From positions 482,919-546,918 of the forward strand of contig JABSRD010000001.1 in the NCBI GenBank assembly GCA_013215285.1: DNA of 64,000 nucleotides. Reading direction: 5' to 3'. This DNA is from Candidatus Nitrosopumilus sp. Lineage in GTDB: Archaea; Thermoproteota; Nitrososphaeria; Nitrososphaerales; Nitrosopumilaceae. A model generated the notes under the pieces. That model did not search any database, was not told where the DNA came from, and saw only the letters and a program-made list of their open reading frames with translations. Positions 52,801 to 62,182 of this stretch are shown in pieces. The stretch's first letter is position 1; each line of letters opens with the position of its first letter. Both the position numbers and the translations under genes were made by a program.

Positions 52801-53205
52801 GGAGTTGTATATTATCAAAAACTGCATCACATGGTTGCAGATAAAATCCATGCAAGAGCCAGAGGACAAGTTCAGATGTTAACTAAACAACCAACTGAAG
52901 GAAGAGCAAGAGGTGGAGGATTAAGATTTGGTGAAATGGAGAGAGATTGTTTAATTGCTTATGGTGCTTCAATGATTCTAAAAGATAGATTACTTGATGA
53001 ATCTGATAAATCTGATATCTTTGTATGTGAAAGATGTGGATTAGTTGCTTATCATGATGTTAAACAAAGAAAATATGTTTGTAGAGTATGTGGTGATAAA
53101 GCCAAAGTATCTTCAGTATCTGTTGCATATGCATTCAAATTATTATTACAAGAAATGCAGAGTCTTAACATCGCACCACGATTACTAATCAAGGAGAAAA
53201 TCTAA
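49858..53205 (+). CDS. rpoB: DNA-directed RNA polymerase subunit B (unsplit)
   Basis: 1115 residues in a single frame, so B' and B'' are not separated. Landmarks: [40 protein letters not shown] (fork loop), [20 protein letters not shown] (catalytic-site contacts), [20 protein letters not shown] (second acidic/lysine region), and the C-terminal zinc site CERCGLV ... CRVCGD. Forms the second large half of the polymerase. Stop overlaps the rpoA start by one base. Confidence 0.98.
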   Translation: [1115 protein letters not shown]

Positions 53206-56200
53206 TGTCTATTCAAGCAATAAAAAAAATTGATGGAATTCGATTCTCAGTATGGTCTCCAAATGAAGTTAGAAAATATTCAGTATCTGAAATTATTGCT
53301 CCTGAAACTTATGATGAAGACGGAATGCCTGTTCAAGGAGGACTTATGGATGGCAGACTGGGAACTTTGGAGCCTGGACAAAAATGTCTAACCTGTGGAA
53401 ATACTGCTGCTAGATGTCCTGGTCACTTTGGACACATTGAATTATCTGAACCTGTTTTACATATTGCATTTATTGATAATATCTACAAATTATTACAATC
53501 AACTTGCCGTTCTTGTGCAAGACTAAAAGTTCCTCAAGAAGATTTAGATGCTTTCCAGAAAATTAAAGACAAAAAAGCAGCATACACTGAGATTTCTCAA
53601 AAACGTATTCCTGAACAAATCATAGAAAAGGCAAAAAAAGCAAAAGAGTGTCCTCACTGTGGAAAAACACAATACGAGTTAATCTTTACAAAACCAACTA
53701 TCTTTGTTGAAAAAACAGAAATTGGTGAACATAGATTACTTCCAATTACAATTAGAGAAAGATTCACAGAAATCATTGATGATGATTTAAAATTATTAAA
53801 TTATGATCCAATCACTGCAAGACCTGAATGGTTTATTCTTCAAGCATTACCTGTTCCACCAGTAACTGTTAGACCTTCAATCATTCTTGAAACTGGAATT
53901 AGATCAGAAGATGACTTGACACACAAAATGGTTGATATCATTAGAGTAAATCAAAGACTAAAAGAAAGTAAAGAAGCTGGAACTCCTCCACTTATTGTTC
54001 AAGATTTAGTTGATTTGTTACAATATCACACTACAACATATTTTGATAATGAAGTTTCTGGAATTCCACAAGCTCATCATCGTTCTGGTCGTCCACTCAA
54101 AACATTAACTCAAAGACTAAAAGGAAAAGAAGGACGATTTAGAGGCTCACTATCTGGAAAGAGAGTTGACTTTTCAAGTAGAACTGTAATTTCACCTGAT
54201 CCTAACTTAGATTTGTCTGAAGTCGGAGTTCCAACAACTGTAGCAATGAAACTAACAATTCCTGAAATTGTAACTGAATGGAATATTGAAAGAATGAGAA
54301 AACTTGTAATTAATGGACCTGAAATATTCCCAGGTGTAAACTATATCGTTAGACCTGATGGTGTAAAAATTAGATTAGACTTTGTAGAGGACCGCTCAAT
54401 TATTGCAGAAACACTTGAGATTGGATATCTAGTTGAAAGACATCTTTCAAATGGTGACATTGTAATGTTTAACCGACAACCATCACTCCACCAAATGTCA
54501 ATTATGGCTCACTATGTACATGTACTTCCAGGTAAAACATTCCGATTACATCCTTCTGTATGTCCTCCATACAACGCAGACTTTGATGGTGATGAGATGA
54601 ACCTTCACGTTCCTCAAAGTGAAGAAGCAAGAGCAGAAGCAATTTTACTAATGAGAGTTCAAGATCAACTAATTTCTCCAAGATATGGTGGTCCAATTAT
54701 TGGAGCACTAAGAGACTTTGTAACTGGAGCATATCTTCTAACTAAAGATGATACTACACTAACTGTTCAAGAATTCTCAAATCTTGCAATGCTTGGAAAT
54801 TATTTGGGTGTACTTCCAAAACCTGGAACCAAAACAAAAGATGGACCAGCATATACTGGTAAACAACTATTCTCATTATTCTTACCTAAAGACTTCAACT
54901 ATGTCCTTACTTCAAAATGGTCAAAAGGAACAGGTGGTAAAGAAAAAGATGTTGTAATTAAAAACGGTGAACTAATCAGTGGTGTAATTGATAAAACATC
55001 AATTGGTGCAGAAGAGCCAGAAAGTGTCTTACACAGAATTGTAAAAGACTATGGAAATGAAACAGGAAAAATATTCTTAAACTCTATTCTAATTATGGTA
55101 AAACAATTCATCACCCATTATGGTTTCAGTTATGGATTTGGTGATCTTATTGTTCCAGACAAAGACAAGCAGCAGATTACAGATGACATTAAAGAAACTT
55201 ATGGTATCGTAGAAGACTTGACTGATCAATATAACAAAGGAACCCTCAAACTCACAAGAGGTATGAAAGCTGAAGAGGCTTTAGAGGCATACATTGTCAA
55301 TGAATTAGGTAAAGTAAGAGACAAGGTAGGAAATATTGCAAATAGCTCACTTGATGACTCTAACGCTGGAAAAATTATGGCAACAACTGGTGCCAGAGGT
55401 TCATCACTAAACGTAGGTCAGATGGCAGGTGCATTGGGTCAACAATCAAGAAGAGGAGATAGAATGAATACTGGTTATCATAATCGTGCTTTAACACACT
55501 ATATAGAAAATGATTCAAATCCTGATGCACATGGATTTGTAAAATCAAATTATAGAGAAGGTCTCTCAACACTGGAATTCTTTTTCCATGCAATGGGAGG
55601 TCGTGAAGGACTAGTAGACACTGCAGTTAGAACACAACAAAGTGGTTACATGCAACGTAGATTGATTAACGCATTAGAACACATTAGATTAGAATATGAT
55701 GGAACAGTAAGAGATCCACACGGACACATTGTTCAATTCCTTTATGGTGAAGATGGAATAGATGTAGCAAAAAGTGATCACGGTGAAGCATTCAACAGTG
55801 TTAGATTAACTGAATCTCAAAGTATGATTGATTCTGGAAAGAAAGCAACAAAAGAAGAAATTGAAACTCTAACTAAAAAATACACCAAGACATTTAATCA
55901 AAGATTAAGTGAAAACCTAACTAATGCATTACAGAAATCCACTCTAAGTAAAGATGGTGTAGAAACTGTTTGTAAGAAAGGATTATCATTATACAATAAA
56001 GCCAAAGTTGAACCAGGTCAAGCAGTTGGAATTGTCACTGCACAATCAATTGGTGAACCTGGTACTCAGATGACTTTGAGAACATTCCACTTTGCAGGAA
56101 TTAAAGAGAGAAACGTCACCTTAGGTTTACCAAGATTAATTGAACTAGTTGATGCAAGAAAGAAACCAGTTACTCCAACTATGGATATCTATCTTGATAA

Positions 56201-56996
56201 AGAATCAAAGAACTCACGAGAAAAAGCCATTGAAGTTGCAAGAAATGTCTTACAAACTAAAGTAAGTGCATTACTTGCAGATAATGAGACTGACTATTCT
56301 ACTCAAATCCAACTTATTCTAAGTGAACAGAAACTAAAGGAGAGAGGATGTACAATTGCTGAAGTTGAAGAATCACTTTCATCAAACAAGAAATTCAAAC
56401 TAGAAACTTCTGGTGAAATAATCACTCTAAAACTAGTTGATGAATCAGATACTGCAACAGTAATTGCAATTAGAAATAAAGTCCTTAACACCACTGTTAA
56501 AGGAGTTCCAGATATTCTACGTGTAACACTAGTCCAAAAAGATGATGAATGGGTCATTCAAACAACTGGCTCTAATATTGCTAAAGTTCTTGAAGTCAAA
56601 GGAATTGATAAAAGAAATGTTAGAACAAACAACGTCTTTGAAATTGCCGGAACCTTGGGTATTGAGGCTGCAAGAAACTCTTTGATTAATGAACTAAACC
56701 ATACTTTGGGTGACCAAGGACTGGAAGTTGATAATAGATACATCATGTTAGTGTCTGATTTGATGTGCTCAAGAGGTTACATGCAACAAATTGGTAGACA
56801 TGGAATTGCAGGTTCCAAAGACAGTGTTCTTGCAAGAGCAGCATTTGAGATTACAGTACCAACACTTGCAAAAGCAGCATTAATGGGTGAGGTTGAGGAA
56901 CTAAAAGGTATTACAGAAAATGTAATTGTTGGAAGTAACATTCCAATTGGAAGTGGCACTGTTGATTTATACATGCAAGTAAGCAAGAAAAAATGA
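53205..56996 (+). CDS. rpoA: DNA-directed RNA polymerase subunit A (A' and A'' fused)
   Basis: 1263 residues in one frame. A' part: zinc ribbon CLTCGNTAARCPGHFGHIEL, GKRVDFSSRTVISPDP, and the active-site loop PYNADFDGDEMNLHVPQ with three metal aspartates. A'' part: VGIVTAQSIGEPGTQMTLRT (trigger loop), then to PIGSGTVDLYMQ. Most archaea encode A' and A'' separately; the fused form is characteristic of Thaumarchaeota and some relatives. Third gene of the operon. Confidence 0.98.
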   Translation: MSIQAIKKIDGIRFSVWSPNEVRKYSVSEIIAPETYDEDGMPVQGGLMDGRLGTLEPGQKCLTCGNTAARCPGHFGHIELSEPVLHIAFIDNIYKLLQSTCRSCARLKVPQEDLDAFQKIKDKKAAYTEISQKRIPEQIIEKAKKAKECPHCGKTQYELIFTKPTIFVEKTEIGEHRLLPITIRERFTEIIDDDLKLLNYDPITARPEWFILQALPVPPVTVRPSIILETGIRSEDDLTHKMVDIIRVNQRLKESKEAGTPPLIVQDLVDLLQYHTTTYFDNEVSGIPQAHHRSGRPLKTLTQRLKGKEGRFRGSLSGKRVDFSSRTVISPDPNLDLSEVGVPTTVAMKLTIPEIVTEWNIERMRKLVINGPEIFPGVNYIVRPDGVKIRLDFVEDRSIIAETLEIGYLVERHLSNGDIVMFNRQPSLHQMSIMAHYVHVLPGKTFRLHPSVCPPYNADFDGDEMNLHVPQSEEARAEAILLMRVQDQLISPRYGGPIIGALRDFVTGAYLLTKDDTTLTVQEFSNLAMLGNYLGVLPKPGTKTKDGPAYTGKQLFSLFLPKDFNYVLTSKWSKGTGGKEKDVVIKNGELISGVIDKTSIGAEEPESVLHRIVKDYGNETGKIFLNSILIMVKQFITHYGFSYGFGDLIVPDKDKQQITDDIKETYGIVEDLTDQYNKGTLKLTRGMKAEEALEAYIVNELGKVRDKVGNIANSSLDDSNAGKIMATTGARGSSLNVGQMAGALGQQSRRGDRMNTGYHNRALTHYIENDSNPDAHGFVKSNYREGLSTLEFFFHAMGGREGLVDTAVRTQQSGYMQRRLINALEHIRLEYDGTVRDPHGHIVQFLYGEDGIDVAKSDHGEAFNSVRLTESQSMIDSGKKATKEEIETLTKKYTKTFNQRLSENLTNALQKSTLSKDGVETVCKKGLSLYNKAKVEPGQAVGIVTAQSIGEPGTQMTLRTFHFAGIKERNVTLGLPRLIELVDARKKPVTPTMDIYLDKESKNSREKAIEVARNVLQTKVSALLADNETDYSTQIQLILSEQKLKERGCTIAEVEESLSSNKKFKLETSGEIITLKLVDESDTATVIAIRNKVLNTTVKGVPDILRVTLVQKDDEWVIQTTGSNIAKVLEVKGIDKRNVRTNNVFEIAGTLGIEAARNSLINELNHTLGDQGLEVDNRYIMLVSDLMCSRGYMQQIGRHGIAGSKDSVLARAAFEITVPTLAKAALMGEVEELKGITENVIVGSNIPIGSGTVDLYMQVSKKK

Positions 56997-57028
56997 GGAA
57001 ATTCTAGAGAACATTTTTTGTGATAATT

Positions 57029-57259
57029 ATGGCTGACGAAATTTCAACACTAATGATTAACAACAAAGACAAAGACATACTACTTCGATTACGAAATAAT
57101 ACAACCATCCATGGTAATTTAAAAGAATTTGATATTCACATGAATTTGACTTTAGAGAATGCAGAAGATATCACTAATGAAACACCTGTAAAACTTCACA
57201 AAATTCTATTACGTGGAGATAATATTTTACTAATTTCTCTTCCTGACAACAAATCCTAA
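57029..57259 (+). CDS. Sm-like (LSm) RNA-binding protein
   Basis: 76 residues from ATG 57029 (a GTG at 57020 is also in frame). Sm1: KDILLRLRNNTTIHGNLKEF with FDIHMNLTLENAED; Sm2: ILLRGDNILLISLPD, including the RGDN-type turn that binds uridines. LSm rings chaperone RNAs. It follows rpoA by 32 bases and is probably part of the polymerase operon. Confidence 0.92.
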   Translation: MADEISTLMINNKDKDILLRLRNNTTIHGNLKEFDIHMNLTLENAEDITNETPVKLHKILLRGDNILLISLPDNKS

Positions 57260-57298
57260 TACTCAAACATTAAATTCAATCTTTAGTAAATAATTTTC

Positions 57299-58477
57299 AT
57301 GTATTTATTTTTATTATTACCTTTGATTTTTTTTCCTGCATTTGCTGAACCACCTCCTAATTACAATGATCCATATTCTCCAATTTTTACCGACAAACCA
57401 GTTTACACTTGGACTGATAAAATAATAATGAAAATTATTGCTCCCAGTTGGAACACTGATAGACATCTAATTGATTCAATTGGAGATGATGATGGTCATT
57501 TCATTAAAATCTCTACAAGGGAGAACCATTTGGAACCCTATAGATTCACTGAAACAGATGTTAATTCTGGAATTTTTACAGCTGAGATAATCCTTACTGG
57601 TTTTTCACATGATACTAATGGTGATGGAAATTTTGATACCATTCCCAGAACTACTGGTACTGGTCCTACTAGTGGATTTTTAGAAGTTAATCGAGATTCA
57701 GCTGTTACAATTTCATTTGAATTTGCAGATGGTGTAGTTATGACTGAATCTGTTCCTGTTAAATGGAATATTGGAGAAATTCAATTTACTAAAGATATAT
57801 TTCTTTCAGGTGATACAGTAATGATTCGTGTAGTTGATTTTGATATGAATCTAAATCCTGAAGCACTAGATCATATTTTTGTACAGATATTTTCAGACTC
57901 TGATATTGCAGGAATTACAATTAATGCCATAGAAACATCTGAGAGTTCTGGTATGTTTACTGGGACGATTTCTTTATCACAAACTTCCATCTCTAGTGGA
58001 AATCGACTTTATTCTCTTATTGGGGATGAAATTTTTGCAAAATATGATGACTATACATTACCAAAACCATATTCAACATCCGATAGTTTGGAAATAATCA
58101 CATCAGCTAATTTTGAATCATCAATTCTTCCAATTAATAGACTTGAAAATACATCAATTCATTTCTCTGATGGACTGGGTAATGCATTACAATCATTTTC
58201 AACCAATAATCAAATGCAAATAATTGGAACCATTACAAATGTGAATGACTTTAAGCAGAAATTTACCTATATTTTTCAAGTAAAAAATGATGTCAATTAT
58301 GTAGAATCTATTTCATGGATTCAAGGTGAACTAACTTCAAATCAGAGTTTAGATGTTTCGCAATCTTGGCTCCCAAAAAAATCTGGAATTTATCAAATTG
58401 AAACATTTGTTTGGAGTTCACTAAATAATCCATTGGTATTATCCCAATCAAGATCTGCATCTATCACAGTTGAATGA
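57299..58477 (+). CDS. Secreted surface protein with D-x-D-x-N beta domains
   Basis: 392 residues. Signal peptide (YLFLLLPLIFFPAFAEPPP). Two beta domains: TDKPVYTWTDKIIMKIIAPS ... VNSGIFTAEIIL, and DTVMIRVVDFDMNLNPEALD ... SSGMFTGTISL. They match the repeated unit of the large protein at 31450. The last 120 residues form another Ig-like region (QMQIIGTITNVNDFKQKFTY). No membrane anchor or sorting signal. It sits oddly among polymerase and ribosomal genes. Confidence 0.75.
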   Translation: MYLFLLLPLIFFPAFAEPPPNYNDPYSPIFTDKPVYTWTDKIIMKIIAPSWNTDRHLIDSIGDDDGHFIKISTRENHLEPYRFTETDVNSGIFTAEIILTGFSHDTNGDGNFDTIPRTTGTGPTSGFLEVNRDSAVTISFEFADGVVMTESVPVKWNIGEIQFTKDIFLSGDTVMIRVVDFDMNLNPEALDHIFVQIFSDSDIAGITINAIETSESSGMFTGTISLSQTSISSGNRLYSLIGDEIFAKYDDYTLPKPYSTSDSLEIITSANFESSILPINRLENTSIHFSDGLGNALQSFSTNNQMQIIGTITNVNDFKQKFTYIFQVKNDVNYVESISWIQGELTSNQSLDVSQSWLPKKSGIYQIETFVWSSLNNPLVLSQSRSASITVE

Positions 58478-58530
58478 TAAAAGTATGATTCCTACGTGAT
58501 TATTAAATAGAAAATTCCGTTTTTAATCGT

Positions 58531-60171
58531 GTGTTAGGACATTTACTGGGAATAACGCTAGTACTACTTTCACTATCCTCTGTTATTGTTACAGAAACTT
58601 TTGCAGAACCCTTCACTGCTGATTTTAATAAACAATCATATCATTTTGGGGATTCACTAATTTTTTCAGGAGATATTTTTGATTATAGAATGCCCATTAT
58701 TGCAATGAGTGTTTATGATCCAGATAACAAAATACTATCTGCTAATAGTCTTGAAATTACTCCTCAGAACACCTTCTCAAAATCAATTACACTTGATTCT
58801 TCACAATATGAAAAAACTGGGCAATATTTGGTGAAATTAGACTATGGTACAGTCACTCAAAACTATCATTTTATAATTGAAGACGATTCTTTTGAATCTG
58901 AAACTATTATTGAGATTGAAGAACCTGAGATTCTCTTACTTTACACTGAGAAAAAACAATACACTGACAAAGATATAATCAAAATCACTGGTCTAGTTTC
59001 ATCACTGGATTCATCTACCGTACTGATAGGGATTTATGATCCATTTGGAATGCCTACAGGATTTTATTTTGCAACAATTAATTCTGATTTAGAATTTTCT
59101 ACAAGTTTTCTTGTAAAATCTGGAGTTAATTTTAGAATAGATGGAGTATATTCAGTAAAAGCACATTATGCAGAATCTGAAGCAATGTCTTTTTTTGACT
59201 TTAACAAAATTTTATAACCAATAATTTCCGATGATGTAACACATGAAACTTTTGAAGACACAAAAGAATCACCCAATGAAATAATTGACGAAATAACTGA
59301 TGAAACAATTGATGAAACAATTGATGATACTATTATTTCATCTGATGAAAAAATTACTGACATTGATTCAGTTGAATCTACATTAATTGATGGTTCTTTA
59401 ATTGATAATTCTAAACAAAAGACATCAACTAATGAAAATATTATAATTCAAAATAATGATAAGGATTCATCTATCAAAAAAATAAAAAACTCTGAAACTA
59501 AAAAAATAATTGATGAAAAAAATAATTTAAAAATAATTACACCAAAAATTGAAACTGTACAAACAAATCTTAGTGTTGAAGATATAAAATTAGGAAAATT
59601 ACTAAATCAAATTAATCTAAACTGTGATTCAAGTACTTTGACTGATACGATTTCATATTATGATGGAATGGGTCCTGCTTTGTATAGATTATGCAAGTTT
59701 GATAGTTCTTTGAATTTTTTTAATGAATCATTAATTGATTCACCTGATGATATTGAAATTCTTGTAAACAAAGGCTCCACTCTGGGTAAATTAGGTTATT
59801 TCAATGAAGCAATAGTGTATTTTGATCAAGCCATACAAATTGACTCTAGTTTTCTACCTGCCAAAAACAACAAGGCAAATGCTCTTGTCAATCTTGGAAA
59901 TTTTGATGAGGCAATCTCACTATATCGTGAAATTATAGGGGAAAATCCTGATTATGCCACTGCCCAAAATAATCTCAAAACTGCATTATTTATGATTCCA
60001 CAAATTTCTGATACTGAAAGTATCTCTTCTAATAATGATGAAATTCCTGTTTTTAAGAAATTATTTTCATTTGAAAAAATTAATTCTCCAAAACTAAAAT
60101 CTACTAATTTCTTTGATGAAGTTAGTGTTGCATTTTCGAATTTAGGTTCTCTATTTAGTTTTTTTAATTGA
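58531..60171 (+). pseudogene. Secreted Ig-like/TPR protein interrupted by one in-frame TAA
   Basis: GTG 58531 (TATA-like tattaaat 27 bases before) opens a signal peptide (LGITLVLLSLSSVIVTETFA) and two Ig-like domains (YHFGDSLIFSGDIFDYRMPI; YTDKDIIKITGLVSSLDSST). TAA 59215-59217 follows FFDFNKIL. The same frame then continues with no further stop for 317 codons: an acidic linker (DETIDETIDDT), then three TPR units (YRLCKFDSSLNFFNESLID, GKLGYFNEAIVYFDQAIQ, VNLGNFDEAISLYREIIG). Whole length would be 546 residues. Either a nonsense mutation or error; alternatively a 228-residue protein plus an unstarted TPR frame. Confidence 0.75.
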
Positions 60172-60184
60172 TTTTTTTGTTTTA
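60159..60184 (+). terminator. Oligo-T terminator candidate
   Basis: Runs of seven T's at 60159 onward and again before 60180 follow the end of the TPR frame, just ahead of the L30e promoter region. Archaeal termination needs little more than such oligo-T tracts on the coding strand. Confidence 0.4.
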
Positions 60185-60246
60185 ACGTGCATGTTTTTTC
60201 AATAAACCTATAAAGCCCTGACAGGACGATCGTCTATCGGATATAC

Positions 60247-60570
60247 ATGAGTAAAATTCTTGAAAAATCATTAAAGGATGCCCTAAAAGAGGACAAACTA
60301 ACATTTGGTAGCAGACAAGTTTTGAACTCTGTAAAAAATTCCAAGCTAATTGTATTGTCTCAATCAGTAAAAAAAGAAATGCTTGAGAAAATCGAAACAG
60401 ATGCAAAAAAAGAAAAAATACCTCTCGTAAACTTTCAAGGTACTTCAGTCGCATTGGGAAGATTATGTGGCTTACAATTTAGAATTTCAACGCTTTCATT
60501 CACATCAATACCTGACGCAAACATCACATCGATTATCAAAGATACAACAGTTGAGGAAAAAAATGATTAA
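60247..60570 (+). CDS. rpl30e: 50S ribosomal protein L30e
   Basis: 107 residues. KDALKEDKLTFGSRQVLNSV, then KLIVLSQSVKKEMLEKI and IPLVNFQGTSVALGRLCGLQ are the L7Ae/L30e fold with its RNA-contact loop. The C-terminal tail is slightly longer and acidic. In archaea L30e lies before nusA-like and rps12, as here. Preceded by a TATA-like cctataaag about 30 bases upstream. Confidence 0.95.
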   Translation: MSKILEKSLKDALKEDKLTFGSRQVLNSVKNSKLIVLSQSVKKEMLEKIETDAKKEKIPLVNFQGTSVALGRLCGLQFRISTLSFTSIPDANITSIIKDTTVEEKND

Positions 60571-60634
60571 TCATATTACATTCATCGAAAGTTTAAATGA
60601 GACATTTTTTGTTCGGAATTAAATAGGAATTTCT

Positions 60635-61099
60635 ATGACACAAGCTATCAAACTATCTACAGATCAAATGCGTCTGATGTCACTCTTTCAAAATGTAACT
60701 GGTGCCACTGCACGTGATTGTATAGAAGATGAAAAACAAGATAGAGTAATTTTTGTAGTTAATACAGGTAAAATGGGACTAGCAATTGGTAAAGGTGGAG
60801 TTCACATCAAATCATTACAAAATATTGTTAAAAGAAATGTTGAACTAGTAGAGTATCATGAAGATCCTGCAAAATTCTTATCTAGTTTACTAAATTCAAA
60901 ACTTGTTTCTGAAGTTAAAATTAATGATAGACCTGATGGCTCAAAGCAAGCAATTGTTCTAGTTGATCTAAGAAAGAAAGGAATAGTTGTAGGTAGAGAA
61001 GGTCGGAATGCAGAAAAGGCAAGAATGCTTGCTAAAAGATATTTTAATATTACAAGTGTATTGATTAATAGCCCTGAACGGGCAACTATGGAGTTATAA
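60635..61099 (+). CDS. nusA: NusA-like transcription factor (two KH domains)
   Basis: 154 residues, the short archaeal form without the S1 or N-terminal domain. The two KH motifs are VFVVN-type RVIFVVNTGKMGLAIGKGGV with GKGG and VDLRKKGIVVGREGRNAEKA with GREG, followed by LAKRYFNITSVLINSPERAT. Binds RNA during transcription elongation or termination. Four bases upstream of rps12. Confidence 0.94.
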   Translation: MTQAIKLSTDQMRLMSLFQNVTGATARDCIEDEKQDRVIFVVNTGKMGLAIGKGGVHIKSLQNIVKRNVELVEYHEDPAKFLSSLLNSKLVSEVKINDRPDGSKQAIVLVDLRKKGIVVGREGRNAEKARMLAKRYFNITSVLINSPERATMEL

Positions 61100-61102
61100 G
61101 AT

Positions 61103-61540
61103 ATGAGAAAATCACCACTTGGATTATTTGCAGGCAGGGTTCTAGCATCTAAGAAAAAGAAGCAAAGATGGGCAATTTCTACATACAAAAGAAGAAAATT
61201 AGGTATTGATGTAAAATCAGATCCTCTACGTGGAGCACCACAAGGTCGAGGTATCGTTTTAGAAAAAGTAGGTATTGCTGCAAAACAACCAAACTCTGGT
61301 ATTAGAAAATGTGTTCGTGTTCAATTAATTAAAAACGGTAAAACAGTTACAGCATTTTTGCCACGAGACGGTGCAATGAACTTCATTGATGAACACGATG
61401 AGGTAACCATTCATGGAATGGGTGCAACTCAAGGCGGTGCAATGGGAGATATTCCTGGAGTTAAATTCAAAGTTTTCAAAGTTAACGGTACTTCACTACA
61501 CGAATTAGTAATTGGAAAGAAAGAGAAACCAAGGAGATAG
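61103..61540 (+). CDS. rps12: 30S ribosomal protein S12
   Basis: 145 residues of archaeal/eukaryal (uS12) type: [40 protein letters not shown] with the decoding-centre loop, and [20 protein letters not shown]. Two bases upstream of rps7. Confidence 0.97.
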   Translation: MRKSPLGLFAGRVLASKKKKQRWAISTYKRRKLGIDVKSDPLRGAPQGRGIVLEKVGIAAKQPNSGIRKCVRVQLIKNGKTVTAFLPRDGAMNFIDEHDEVTIHGMGATQGGAMGDIPGVKFKVFKVNGTSLHELVIGKKEKPRR

Positions 61541-61542
61541 AA

Positions 61543-62142
61543 ATGGCAGAAACTAAGAATTTACTATTATTTAGAAAATGGGATTTATCCGACATTGAAA
61601 TAAAAGATCCTGGATTAAAAACTGCCATCTCTCTAAGAAAGCAAATTTTACCATACACATTTGGTCGTTCAGCACTAAAACGATTCAATAAAGCAGATGT
61701 AAACATTGTAGAGCGATTAATGAACAAGACAATGCACTTTGGTAAAAAATATGCAAAAAATACAGGTAGAATGACTGGTAAAAAGACCAAAGTACTCAAC
61801 ACTGTAAAAACTGCATTTGACATTATTGCACTAAAGACTGGACAAAACCCAGTAGAAGTTTTGGTAAGGGCTATAGAGTTTTCAGCACCAAACGAGGATA
61901 CAACTAGAATTGTTTATGGTGGAACTACATACCACGTATCAGTTGATGTTGCACCAATTAGACGAGTTGATATGGCTTTGAAATTTATCGCAGATGCAAT
62001 CAAAGAGGCAACATTTTCTAATCCAAAACCAATTGAGGAACATATGGCAGAACAAATAATGCTTGCAGCAAACAATGATCCATCAGCTCCTTCTGTAAAG
62101 AAGAAACATGAGCTAGAAAGAATAGCACAAGCATCAAGATAG
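61543..62142 (+). CDS. rps7: 30S ribosomal protein S7
   Basis: 199 residues. NLLLFRKWDLSDIEIKDPGL opens the archaeal form, followed by VERLMNKTMHFGKKYAKNTG, TGQNPVEVLVRAIEFSAPNE, and RRVDMALKFIADAIKEATF. It nucleates the subunit head. Last protein gene of the operon; elongation-factor genes that often follow it elsewhere are not here, since tRNA-Gln follows on the other strand. Confidence 0.97.
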   Translation: MAETKNLLLFRKWDLSDIEIKDPGLKTAISLRKQILPYTFGRSALKRFNKADVNIVERLMNKTMHFGKKYAKNTGRMTGKKTKVLNTVKTAFDIIALKTGQNPVEVLVRAIEFSAPNEDTTRIVYGGTTYHVSVDVAPIRRVDMALKFIADAIKEATFSNPKPIEEHMAEQIMLAANNDPSAPSVKKKHELERIAQASR

Positions 62143-62182
62143 AAATTTTATTTTATTCCATTTAGTTTAGTAATTTTTTAGG

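Noticed and set aside
59166-59363. Serine/isoleucine-rich minus-strand frame
   Set aside because: Mirror of the acidic linker of the interrupted Ig-TPR gene; no start signals.
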